From an uncultured Muribaculaceae bacterium (lineage in GTDB: Bacteria; Bacteroidota; Bacteroidia; Bacteroidales; Muribaculaceae): DNA of 49,157 nt. Made by a program: the position numbers and the translations under genes. Where the stretch lies: contig CAJUBM010000001.1 of the NCBI GenBank assembly GCA_910584735.1, positions 1 through 49,157 of the forward strand. Direction: 5' to 3'. The notes below the pieces were generated by a model. The model was not told the origin of the DNA. It did no database searches and saw only the letters and a program-made list of their open reading frames with translations. Positions 33,516 to 41,491 of this stretch are shown here, one piece after another. Each line of letters begins with the position of its first letter. Position 1 is the stretch's first letter.

Positions 33516-35129
33516 ATGAACGATAAGAAAAAAAGACAAAGGGATTCAATAAATATGTCGGCCAATTCGAGGGTTATGCTTATCGCTGCAGCCGCTATGG
33601 CCGCCTTGGGCCTGTGGCTGCTGGCGGGGTGTATAAAGAATGATATACCTTATCCGCGCATACAGCCCAACTTTACAGAATTCGAGGCCGAGGGCTTGCT
33701 GTCGGCAGCCGAGATTGATTCGGCGTCAAGGGTGGTGACCCTTAAGCTGGCTGAGACTACCGATATATATGCCGTGGATGTGACTTCCTATAAGTTGTCG
33801 GCCGGGGCATCGCTCGTGGCGGGGGAGCTTGACGCTCCGTTGAACCTTACCGAGCCTTATGTCGTGACCCTGCGAATGTACCAGGATTACGACTGGGTGA
33901 TAGTCGGTCGGCAGGAGATAGAACGATATTTCACGGTGGAGGGGCAGGTCGGAGCCACGATTATCGATACTACTGCCCGTCGTGTTGTGGTTACAGTGCC
34001 TGCCAATCCGGGAGCCAAGGCGGTAAAGGTGCTGTCGCAGAAACTCGGGCCGCAAGGTTGTGTAGAGACCCCCGATATGACAGGGCAGACTATAAATCTC
34101 GTTGACCCTGTCAAGGTGACGGTCGAGGCCTGGGGACGTACGGAGGAGTGGGAGATTTTCTGTCGCACGACGCAAAGCACGGTCAGCACCACACGAGTGG
34201 ATGCCTGGACCCAGGTTGCCTGGGTTTACGGTGCCGCCATGGAGGGACGTGACAACGGTGTGGAATATCGTGAAGTCGGCTCGGAAAAATGGACTAAGGC
34301 CCCGGCCGAATGGGTTACGCATACTGGCGCCACATTCTGTGCCCGTCTCGTACACCTCAATCCACAGACCGAATATGAAGCCCGTGCCTATTCCGATGAC
34401 GAAAAAGGTGAGATTAAGACATTCACCACCCAAGAGCTTTTCCAGATGCCGAATGAATCGTTCTCAGACTGGTGGCTTGACGGAAAGGTATGGCAACCTT
34501 GGAAAGAAGGTTCTGAACCATACTGGGGAACGGGTAATAAAGGTTCCGCTTTCGGAAAAGAATCAAATGTCACACCTTCGGACATAACGTCAAGTGGTAC
34601 AGGTAAAGCAGCCAGACTTGAGAGTCTTGATGTTTTCACAAAATTGGCCGCAGGTAGTATATTTGCCGGTTCTTTTGTGAAGATTGATGGCACAAATGGT
34701 ATATTAAGTTTCGGACGCCCATGTGATTTGCATCCTACGAAACTGAGGGGATATCTTAAATATTCTTCCAAACCGATAACCAATCTAAATGATGCCGTAC
34801 CGTTTGTAAAGGCGGGTGAGAACGATACCTGTATAGTATGGTGTGCCCTTGTCGACTGTGCCGAACCGATAACAATAAGGACAAAGCCTTCGGAGCGCCA
34901 TTTGTTTGATAAGAACGCATCATTTGTAATAGCATATGGTGAAGTACAGTATGGTGAGGACGTCACGGACTATATACCTTTTGAAATAAATCTGGATTAC
35001 AGGTCGACCTCGCGTATTCCCAAGTACATACTCACTGTGGCATCGTCAAGTAAGTATGGTGATTACTTTGTCGGCGGTGTGGGCTCGACGCTATATGTTG
35101 ATGACTTTGAATTGGTTTACGATTATTAA
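33516..35129 (+). CDS. PCMD-domain outer-membrane lipoprotein
   Basis: The 537-residue protein has a lipobox LLAGC (Cys39 from the first ATG; an alternative ATG at 33555 gives Cys26). Beta-sandwich domains of Ig/Fn3 type occupy about 45-305, with a first half like NigD/DUF4988 extracellular modules (TLKLAETTDIYAVDVTSYKLSAGA). The last ~230 residues, from MPNESFSDWWLDGKVWQPW, match the putative carbohydrate metabolism domain (PCMD), ending with YVDDFELVYDY. GC content falls from about 60% before nt 34200 to about 40% after nt 34560, coinciding with the domain boundary. This suggests the PCMD part was acquired separately. Surface glycan binding is a plausible role, not shown. Confidence 0.8.
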   Translation: MNDKKKRQRDSINMSANSRVMLIAAAAMAALGLWLLAGCIKNDIPYPRIQPNFTEFEAEGLLSAAEIDSASRVVTLKLAETTDIYAVDVTSYKLSAGASLVAGELDAPLNLTEPYVVTLRMYQDYDWVIVGRQEIERYFTVEGQVGATIIDTTARRVVVTVPANPGAKAVKVLSQKLGPQGCVETPDMTGQTINLVDPVKVTVEAWGRTEEWEIFCRTTQSTVSTTRVDAWTQVAWVYGAAMEGRDNGVEYREVGSEKWTKAPAEWVTHTGATFCARLVHLNPQTEYEARAYSDDEKGEIKTFTTQELFQMPNESFSDWWLDGKVWQPWKEGSEPYWGTGNKGSAFGKESNVTPSDITSSGTGKAARLESLDVFTKLAAGSIFAGSFVKIDGTNGILSFGRPCDLHPTKLRGYLKYSSKPITNLNDAVPFVKAGENDTCIVWCALVDCAEPITIRTKPSERHLFDKNASFVIAYGEVQYGEDVTDYIPFEINLDYRSTSRIPKYILTVASSSKYGDYFVGGVGSTLYVDDFELVYDY

Positions 35130-35157
35130 CTTGTAAATAAAATCTCTCTGATATAAT

Positions 35158-35880
35158 ATGAAGACGATAAAAGCAATGGCGGTGGCTCTGGCGCTTGTCG
35201 GATCGATGGCATACGCCCGAGGAGCTTCCCTGGTGGTTGACAACCCTGAAAACAGAACTTATTTAGGTGCGCGTGTGGCGCTTGATATATCATCGGCCGC
35301 TAACGGCGGGGCATACTACAGCAACAAGCCGGGCTTCTCTTTAGGGGCGGTGTACCATATCCCTGTAGTTGCCAACCTGTATTTCGAACCGGGATTGTCG
35401 ATGTTCTATAACGTGTTCGGCACAATGTACTATGCCACGGAGACCATACTTTTACCGGAAGTCAACGATGCCGGGGAGTCAACGCAGGATGTAGTGTACC
35501 AGATTGACGGCTCGGTAAGGAATTTCGGCTTCCGGGTACCTCTGCACGTGGGCTACCATTTTGACTTTGCGGAGAATATGCGCGTAAGCGTGTTTACAGG
35601 GCCGCAATTCAACGCCAGCCTTTTGGCCCGCTATCACCAGAACCGTTATGTAACGCCATCGGGCAAGGTTGAGGAAGGAACTTCCGGGTCGGTATTCGGT
35701 ACGGGAGGTTTCAAACATTTCGATGCGCAGTGGAATTTCGGGGTAGGCCTTGACTACGGCAACTATATGGTGGCTCTGTCCGGCTCGCTTGGCATGACCC
35801 GCCTGCGTGATGCCTACGGCCCTTTCCAAAAGAATATGCGCCGTAACCTCTTCTCTATAACCCTGGGTTATAATTTCTAA
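35158..35880 (+). CDS. outer-membrane beta-barrel protein (porin-like, OmpA-type barrel family)
   Basis: The 240-residue protein has a signal peptide at about 1-20 (MKTIKAMAVALALVGSMAYA). Eight or so amphipathic strands follow (TYLGARVALDIS, GFSLGAVYHIPVVANLYFEPGLSMFYNVFG, FGFRVPLHVGYHFDFAENMRVSVFTGPQFNASL), with the terminal motif RNLFSITLGYNF ending in Phe. This is the outer-membrane beta-barrel family (PF13568-like) common in Bacteroidales. It is the last gene of the cluster, 28 bases after the PCMD gene, and could be a membrane anchor for it. Confidence 0.82.
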   Translation: MKTIKAMAVALALVGSMAYARGASLVVDNPENRTYLGARVALDISSAANGGAYYSNKPGFSLGAVYHIPVVANLYFEPGLSMFYNVFGTMYYATETILLPEVNDAGESTQDVVYQIDGSVRNFGFRVPLHVGYHFDFAENMRVSVFTGPQFNASLLARYHQNRYVTPSGKVEEGTSGSVFGTGGFKHFDAQWNFGVGLDYGNYMVALSGSLGMTRLRDAYGPFQKNMRRNLFSITLGYNF

Positions 35881-35940
35881 ATATATAGAGGGCTAATTTC
35901 TAAAATCTGTATCCCTGGATTATAGATTTCAAAATATCGA

Positions 35941-35968
35941 CAAGGGCGTTTCGTCAGAGACGCCCTTG
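35941..35968 (-). terminator. hairpin at the radC 3' end, possible bidirectional terminator
   Basis: CAAGGGCGT (35941-35949) pairs with ACGCCCTTG (35960-35968); the pairing extends inward with a G-U pair. The radC stop codon (35954-35956) is in the loop. The genes on both sides converge here. The T-tract on the minus strand (ATATTTTG) is weak and delayed. Confidence 0.45.
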
Positions 35969-36691
35969 GTCGCGATAGGAGTAATAGGAAGACGGGCCGA
36001 TTATGATATGGTCCTGGACTATTATATCGCATATTTTGGCAACATCGCGGATGCGGCGCGTGAGCGCATCATCCTGGGTGGAGGGAACGAGATTACCTGA
36101 CGGGTGGTTGTGGACGAGGATAAGGCCGGATGACAGGTGGTCTATGGCGCTTTTCGCTATGAGGCGCGGGTCTACCGCCGTAGAGGCCAGACCCCCTCTC
36201 CCCATACGTTCGGCATGCTGCACCCGGTTGGCGCGGCTGAGATGCAGAATCCAAAATTCCTCGTAGTTGAGCCTTTCAAGCCGATGGCGCATATATTGGT
36301 AGACATCGTTGCTGGATGCCATCTGCGGGTCCTTTACTCCGAAATCGGCCTGGCATCTCGCTCCGAACTCCATGGCGGCCACCAACAGCGTGGCTTTGGC
36401 AGGCCCCATCCCTTTGTAGGAGCGCATAAGGTCGTGGATTGACCGCCGCGCCAGTATGCGCAGTTTGTTGTCGTTGTCGCGGAGTATGTCGCGGGCAAGG
36501 TCTATCACGGATTTGCCCGGTACGCCTGTGCCGAGCAACAGAGCCAGAAGTTCGGCGTCTGACAGAGCTTCGAATCCGTGTTGCATCGCCTTTTCGCGAG
36601 GTTTTTCATCATCTGCAAGGTCGCGTATGAGGGGCCCGGATTTTTGCAGGGCAGACTCGTCTTCGTGGGGCGGTAGGTTGAACTTATCCAT
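35954..36691 (-). CDS. radC: DNA repair protein RadC (JAB/MPN domain)
   Basis: The 245-residue protein has an N-terminal helix-hairpin-helix-like part (about 40-95: GFEALSDAELLALLLGTGVPGKSVIDLAR, DLMRSYKGMGPAKA) and a C-terminal JAB/MPN domain with the metal motif HNHPSGNLVPSTQDD. RadC proteins are widespread; the repair role is uncertain and the family may act as a DNA-associated metalloprotease or nuclease. It is the last gene of the minus-strand operon, 21 bases after the glycosyltransferase. Confidence 0.94.
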   Translation of the reverse strand: MDKFNLPPHEDESALQKSGPLIRDLADDEKPREKAMQHGFEALSDAELLALLLGTGVPGKSVIDLARDILRDNDNKLRILARRSIHDLMRSYKGMGPAKATLLVAAMEFGARCQADFGVKDPQMASSNDVYQYMRHRLERLNYEEFWILHLSRANRVQHAERMGRGGLASTAVDPRLIAKSAIDHLSSGLILVHNHPSGNLVPSTQDDALTRRIRDVAKICDIIVQDHIIIGPSSYYSYRDQGRL

Positions 36692-36712
36692 AACCGGGTA
36701 TTTCCAATGTGG

Positions 36713-37720
36713 TTATTTCCCTTTTCTGAGGGCTATCTCTTCGGCGGTGTCACGTCCACGGCCGAGGATTATCTTAAGGAAGTAGGCCTTAAGGAAACCG
36801 CAGCCATACCCGCCTAATTGTATGATGGATGCCGGAACGGCTTTCAGGGCGATGGCCGGCGATTTTGTAACGCACAATGCCGTTATAAGGATAGCCAACA
36901 GGTATATTCCTAACGGCAGCAGCCACCATGGAGAACACACTATGGCGAGAACCAGCATGGCCACGCATCCGAGGACGAATATCGCCGGAAGCCAGTGTAC
37001 GGCTTTCATCGTGTCGGGATAGAGTAGCTTCAGGGTGATGCGCGACATGCCGAACACATATACCTGCCGGGCGAATTTGCGGAAGTCAACGCGGCGTTTA
37101 TGGAATACCGGCAGATCCGGGTACAGACCTATTGAGAATCCGGCATGGCGTATGCGTGTTGACATATCTATATCTTCGGAGAACATCTCCCGGAATCCAC
37201 CCACACGGTCATAAACTTCTCTGGAGAATCCCATGTTGAACGTGCGCGGCGTGAATTTCTCAAGGCTTATCTTGCCGCCGCGTATGCCGCCCGTGGTTAG
37301 AAACGAGGTCATGGCGTGGTTTATGGCCTTCTGTGTTGTCGAGAAAGATGCATCCGCCGCGTCAGGCCCCCCGAAGCAGTCGTAAGGGTGTTCTGCCGCC
37401 ATCTTCTCCAGTTTCTCAAAGAAATCGTCGGGGATTACGCAGTCCGAATCGAAGAATATGAAATAGTCGCCCTTGGCTCGTTCCATGCCATAGTTGCGGG
37501 CTATGGAACGCCCCTCGTTCTCTTTATAATAATATGTCAGAGGAAGACCTTGGGCTATATATTTCTCAGCCTGCGGGCGGCATGGCACAGTTGAGCCATC
37601 TTCCACGATTATTATCTCGAAAGCTCCTTTACGCGTCTGTCGGTCCAGGCTTCCGAGCAGTTCCTCAACTTCGTCAGGCCGGTTATATACAGGTATGATT
37701 ATTGAATACAGGTGTGCCAT
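36713..37720 (-). CDS. family 2 glycosyltransferase, membrane-associated
   Basis: The 335-residue protein has a GT-A fold: SIIIPVYNRPDEVEELLGSLDRQ at about 6-28, IIIVEDGS, and the nucleotide-sugar metal motif FFDSDCVIPDDF (DxD). Acceptor-side residues follow (FNMGFSREVYDRVGGFREMFSEDIDMSTRI, with EDID as in family 2). Two or three hydrophobic helices at about 240-320 would hold it at the inner membrane. The likely role is transfer of a sugar to a lipid or surface polysaccharide. It lies between nspC and radC in the operon, which does not suggest the acceptor. Confidence 0.88.
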   Translation of the reverse strand: MAHLYSIIIPVYNRPDEVEELLGSLDRQTRKGAFEIIIVEDGSTVPCRPQAEKYIAQGLPLTYYYKENEGRSIARNYGMERAKGDYFIFFDSDCVIPDDFFEKLEKMAAEHPYDCFGGPDAADASFSTTQKAINHAMTSFLTTGGIRGGKISLEKFTPRTFNMGFSREVYDRVGGFREMFSEDIDMSTRIRHAGFSIGLYPDLPVFHKRRVDFRKFARQVYVFGMSRITLKLLYPDTMKAVHWLPAIFVLGCVAMLVLAIVCSPWWLLPLGIYLLAILITALCVTKSPAIALKAVPASIIQLGGYGCGFLKAYFLKIILGRGRDTAEEIALRKGK

Positions 37721-37738
37721 GGGGATTCTTGATTGGGG

Positions 37739-38863
37739 TCAGTCCATTCGGTTCTTATAATCCTCGTAATCGAAATGCCTCAGCAGGCGTTGTGAGCCAT
37801 CGGCTTGTTCAAAAACGATGTCGGGATGCTGTATGCCGTTGAACATGTTGGTTTTCACCGTAGTATAGTGGTTCATATCCTCGAATGTGAGCCGGTCGCC
37901 TATCTTCAGGGGTGTGTTGAAGTACCAGTCGCCGATGAAGTCGCCGCTAAGGCATGAGTTGCCTCCGATGCGGTAGGGGATACCCTCGGTGTCACTTTCC
38001 GATATGGCGGGTTTGTATGGCATTTCCAGACAGTCGGGCATATGGCAGGCGAAAGATCCGTCTATAATGGCCGTTTTCACACCCTGGTTCTCAACCACGT
38101 CAACCACTGAACACACGAGGTCGCCGGTGCGCCACGTCCATGCGCTGCCGGGTTCGAGAATCACGTGAAGCCATGGATAGCGGGCTTTGAAATCCTTTAA
38201 CAGATTTACGAGATGGGCAGTGTCGTAACCGGTTCGTGTCATAAGGTGTCCCCCTCCCATATTGACCCATTTCACGGACGGGAGATAGCGGCCGAACTGT
38301 TCTTCAAAGGCATTAAGCACCTTTTCAAGGTCGTAGCTCGATGATTCGCAGAGCGAGTGGAAGTGCAGCCCCTCTATGCCACGGGGAAGACTGTCGCCGA
38401 TTTGGTCGGCTGTCACCCCGAAACGGCTTCCGGGGAGGGCCGGATTGTATATGTCCGTTTCGATTACCGAACATTGCGGGTTCACGCGCAGACCCGGCGA
38501 GACGTAGTGTGGGCCGTTGTTGTTGAAAGCCTCCACTTCCTCTCTGAACCGCTCCCACTGGCTGATGGAGTTGAATGTGATGTGGCTGCTTCCTGCCAGG
38601 TAACGCCCGATGGTGGCCGGTGTATAGGCAGGGCAATATGTATGCACTAACGAGCGGAGTTCGTCGTTGCCGAGTTCCATCTCGTTAAGCGAGGAGGCCG
38701 TAGACTTTACCCCGTAGGCTCGGAAAAGATGGAACGTCTTCCACAAGGCGTTGGCCTTGAACGCCATTATTATCTCAACGCCGGCCTCTCGGGCCACCGA
38801 GGTGATAAGTTCCAGATTACGGCGTAGACGGGTCTCGTAGACTATATAATATGGTGTATTCAT
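37739..38863 (-). CDS. nspC: carboxynorspermidine decarboxylase
   Basis: This PLP enzyme of the fold-III (alanine racemase-like) group removes CO2 from carboxynorspermidine or carboxyspermidine in the alternative polyamine pathway. The 374-residue sequence starts TPYYIVYETRLRRNLELI. The PLP lysine is in IIMAFKANALW (Lys36), followed by HFHSLCESSSYDLEKVL, GGGHLMTRTGYD, LEPGSAW and the late CLSGDFIGDWYF segment that supplies the active-site Cys/Asp. The partner dehydrogenase is not in this window. Its ATG overlaps the uvrD stop by four bases (ATGA), so translation is probably coupled. Confidence 0.93.
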   Translation of the reverse strand: MNTPYYIVYETRLRRNLELITSVAREAGVEIIMAFKANALWKTFHLFRAYGVKSTASSLNEMELGNDELRSLVHTYCPAYTPATIGRYLAGSSHITFNSISQWERFREEVEAFNNNGPHYVSPGLRVNPQCSVIETDIYNPALPGSRFGVTADQIGDSLPRGIEGLHFHSLCESSSYDLEKVLNAFEEQFGRYLPSVKWVNMGGGHLMTRTGYDTAHLVNLLKDFKARYPWLHVILEPGSAWTWRTGDLVCSVVDVVENQGVKTAIIDGSFACHMPDCLEMPYKPAISESDTEGIPYRIGGNSCLSGDFIGDWYFNTPLKIGDRLTFEDMNHYTTVKTNMFNGIQHPDIVFEQADGSQRLLRHFDYEDYKNRMD

Positions 38864-41208
38864 GAGAGTATCTTGAAACGGGCGAATTTCAACATCAGTT
38901 TCTTTTGGTCCGCACCGGAAAATAGTACCACCATGCGGTCGCCGGTGGGGTCGTTCTCTACATCTACGATGCAGCCGCGTCCGAAGCGTTCATGAAGAAT
39001 CTCTATCCCCGGGGCAATCTCAGAGGCTGTATGTCGTGTGAATTCGCCGTCTGCGGCCTGCGGTGGCCGCTGTGAGGCGTTTGACGTAACGGAGGGGCGT
39101 ATTGCCGGACGTTGCGCCACCGGGCGGTTCGGTGACGGATCGATGAGCGAGTGTACGGCGATTGACGAATGATAGGAATCGCGGTAGCGGTTGAGCGAGG
39201 CTGAGGAGCGTTCGGAGGGGAGGGTGGTACCCTGCACGGGTTTCAGATATTTAGGGTCTATGTCTCGTAGGAAAGGGGATGGACGGCATGGCTTTGTAGT
39301 GCCGTTTTTGAAACGTGATGACGCGTACGACATCATACAGAACTTCCTTGCGCGGGTTATGGCCACGTAGAGCAAACGACGTTCCTCTTCGATTTCGGCG
39401 GCTGACCCTTGCGACATCACCGATGGGAAGAGTTCGTCTTCCACGCCTACTATTATCACGTTGTTGAACTCCAGCCCCTTGGCGGCATGAACGGTCATCA
39501 TCGTAACCTTCGGCTGCTGTATCTCCCCCTCTTTCTCATCCTGGTCGGTGGCCAGCGAGACTTCCGCAAGGAAGTCGGTCATGAAAATGTGGTCGGTGTC
39601 CCCTTGTTCGGTCTTTTCCCCGACAAACTCCTGTACGTTGTTGAGAATCTCCTGCAGGTTCTCCTGTTTCGACATGTTCTCGGGGGTATTGTCGGAAATC
39701 AGGGAGGTAAGCATCCGCGTGCGTGATATTATGGTTGCCGCAACCCGGGCCGCGTCCTCACCACGGGTATTCATGGCTACGAACTCGGCAATCATATCGC
39801 GGAAAGATGCCAGTTTCTTTGCCGTGCCTGAGTTTACACCCGTGGGGTATTGCTCAGGGAAGCAAAGTACCTGCCAGATGCTTACGTTGCCTTCGATTGC
39901 CGCCCGTAAAAGTTTGCCGACGGTGGTTTCGCCGATGCCTCGCGCCGGGGTGTTTATGATTCGGCGCAGGGCCTCGTCGTCATCAGGGTTGACTGCGAGC
40001 CGGAAGTACGCTATGGCGTCCTTTACCTCCTTACGTTGGTAGAAGGACAAGCCGCCGTAGATGCGGTAGGGTATGTTTCGTTTGCGCAGCGATTCCTCGA
40101 GGCGGCGGCTCTGCACGTTGGTGCGGTAGAGTATGGCGAATTCGTCAAGGGAGTCGCCTGAACGCATCCTCATTCGCGATATGCGTTCGGCCACCATGCC
40201 TGCCTCCTCGTATTCCGTGTAGCAGTTTGCTACTTCGATTTTCTGCCCGACATCGTTACGCGAGAAGATATGTTTGGGTAACTGACGCCTGTTTTTGTCA
40301 ATCAGGGAGTTGGCTGCCTCTACTATGTTTTGGGTCGAGCGGTAGTTCTGTTCGAGTTTGAATATGCGCAGGTTGGGATAGGCTTTCTCCAGGTTCAGGA
40401 TGTTCTGTATGTTCGCCCCCCGGAATGAGTATATGCTTTGGGCGTCATCTCCGACCATGGTAAGTGCGTTGGTCTTCTCGCACAGTTCCGTTACGATGCA
40501 GTGCTGTGCGAAGTTGGTGTCCTGGTACTCATCGACAAGGACGTAACGGAAGAACTCGCGGTAGTGGTTCAGAACATCGGGATTCTCCTTCATCAGCACG
40601 TTGGTGTAATAAAGGAGATCGTCGAAATCCATGGCTCCGGCCAGACGGCAGCGTTGGCGGTAGGTACGGTATATGTCGACTGTCAGTGGGCGCCGTGCAT
40701 TTTTGTCGGCGTCCATAAGGTCGCGGTCTGTGGCATATGCCGCCGGGCCTATCAAGGCGTTCTTTGCATGCGAGATGGCGCTCTGTATTACCGATGGCTT
40801 ATATATTTTCTCATCAAGGTTCATATCCTTGATGATTGTCTTTATCAGGGCCTTGGAGTCGGCGCTGTCGTAGATTGTGAACGTGGGTTTGAAACCTATA
40901 CGGTCGGAATTCTGACGGAGTATCCGTGAGAATATCGAGTGGAATGTCCCCATCCACAGGCGTGAGGCCACACGGGTGCCTACAAGCTTCTCTATACGTT
41001 CGCGCATCTCGCGGGCCGCCTTGTTCGTGAAGGTAAGGGCCATTATGCGGTACGGCTCGTAGCCCTGCGCCAGCAGGTGGACTATCTTGTAGGTGAGCAC
41101 ACGGGTTTTGCCGGAGCCTGCCCCGGCAATCACCAGCTGTGGGCCTCCGCAATAGGTTACGGCCTGACGCTGCTGTTCGTTGAGTTGTGACAGATAGTCG
41201 TCTATCAT
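38860..41208 (-). CDS. uvrD: ATP-dependent DNA helicase UvrD/PcrA type
   Basis: This superfamily 1A 3'-5' helicase works in excision and mismatch repair and clears stalled replication. In 782 residues it shows the N-terminal LNEQQRQAV Q-motif, Walker A AGAGSGKTRVL, LTFTNKAAREMRERI, DEYQDTN (Walker B region), GDDAQSIYSFRGA, QNYRST, and motifs V-VI MTVHAAKGLEF and EERRLLYVAITRA. A C-terminal tail of about 130 residues ends in a Tudor-like FGRGCIVDVENDPTGDRMVVLF segment, as in PcrA. It overlaps both neighbouring genes by four bases. Confidence 0.96.
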   Translation of the reverse strand: MIDDYLSQLNEQQRQAVTYCGGPQLVIAGAGSGKTRVLTYKIVHLLAQGYEPYRIMALTFTNKAAREMRERIEKLVGTRVASRLWMGTFHSIFSRILRQNSDRIGFKPTFTIYDSADSKALIKTIIKDMNLDEKIYKPSVIQSAISHAKNALIGPAAYATDRDLMDADKNARRPLTVDIYRTYRQRCRLAGAMDFDDLLYYTNVLMKENPDVLNHYREFFRYVLVDEYQDTNFAQHCIVTELCEKTNALTMVGDDAQSIYSFRGANIQNILNLEKAYPNLRIFKLEQNYRSTQNIVEAANSLIDKNRRQLPKHIFSRNDVGQKIEVANCYTEYEEAGMVAERISRMRMRSGDSLDEFAILYRTNVQSRRLEESLRKRNIPYRIYGGLSFYQRKEVKDAIAYFRLAVNPDDDEALRRIINTPARGIGETTVGKLLRAAIEGNVSIWQVLCFPEQYPTGVNSGTAKKLASFRDMIAEFVAMNTRGEDAARVAATIISRTRMLTSLISDNTPENMSKQENLQEILNNVQEFVGEKTEQGDTDHIFMTDFLAEVSLATDQDEKEGEIQQPKVTMMTVHAAKGLEFNNVIIVGVEDELFPSVMSQGSAAEIEEERRLLYVAITRARKFCMMSYASSRFKNGTTKPCRPSPFLRDIDPKYLKPVQGTTLPSERSSASLNRYRDSYHSSIAVHSLIDPSPNRPVAQRPAIRPSVTSNASQRPPQAADGEFTRHTASEIAPGIEILHERFGRGCIVDVENDPTGDRMVVLFSGADQKKLMLKFARFKILS

Positions 41209-41384
41209 GCAAACCTGTTGGTGTCGGGGTTGTAAGTGAATCCACCTGAGGCCAGGGCGGCTTCAAGTTCGGCACGGTTTACGTCGAGGTCGTCGCAAAG
41301 GTTGTCCAAATCGGGGTAATTGTCACGTAGCTTGGTGTTTATATAGCTAAGTAATATATTCGGGTCTTTGGGAAGGTTTTCCAT
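41205..41384 (-). CDS. DUF4250 family small protein
   Basis: I place the start at the internal ATG at 41384 (59 residues, MENLPKDPNILLSYINTKLRDNY...) rather than the upstream ATG at 41414. A candidate -7 box (41402-41409) would put the transcription start between the two, and known DUF4250 members begin near LPKDPN. The body, DNLCDDLDVNRAELEAALASGGFTYNPDTNRFA, is the conserved domain, probably a small helical fold. Function is unknown. Its stop overlaps the uvrD start by four bases, so it leads the operon. Confidence 0.78.
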   Translation of the reverse strand: MENLPKDPNILLSYINTKLRDNYPDLDNLCDDLDVNRAELEAALASGGFTYNPDTNRFA

Positions 41385-41401
41385 TTCGTCTATTTTTAGT
41401 G

Positions 41402-41409
41402 CAAATTTA
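41402..41409 (-). promoter_or_regulatory. candidate -7 box of the DUF4250-uvrD-nspC operon
   Basis: The minus strand reads TAAATTTG, 18 bases before the preferred start at 41384. It is back-to-back with the plus-strand box at 41434-41441, marking a compact divergent promoter. Confidence 0.4.
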
Positions 41410-41433
41410 GCCATTTATAACGGAAAAATCTGT

Positions 41434-41441
41434 TAACTTTG
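41434..41441 (+). promoter_or_regulatory. candidate -7 box of the polyprenyl synthase gene
   Basis: TAACTTTG fits the consensus and lies 50 bases before the start codon at 41492. The sequence AGGAGG at 41453-41458 is too far from the start to be a usual ribosome-binding site. Confidence 0.45.
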
Positions 41442-41491
41442 CCTTAAAATCAGGAGGAGCGCCATTTCGGTTCTCCCTGCTATTGTGAATT

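Noticed and set aside
33726..34433. 235-residue minus-strand reading frame
   Set aside because: Antisense to the GC-rich half of the PCMD lipoprotein gene; its His/Arg/Gly-rich composition is typical of shadow frames.
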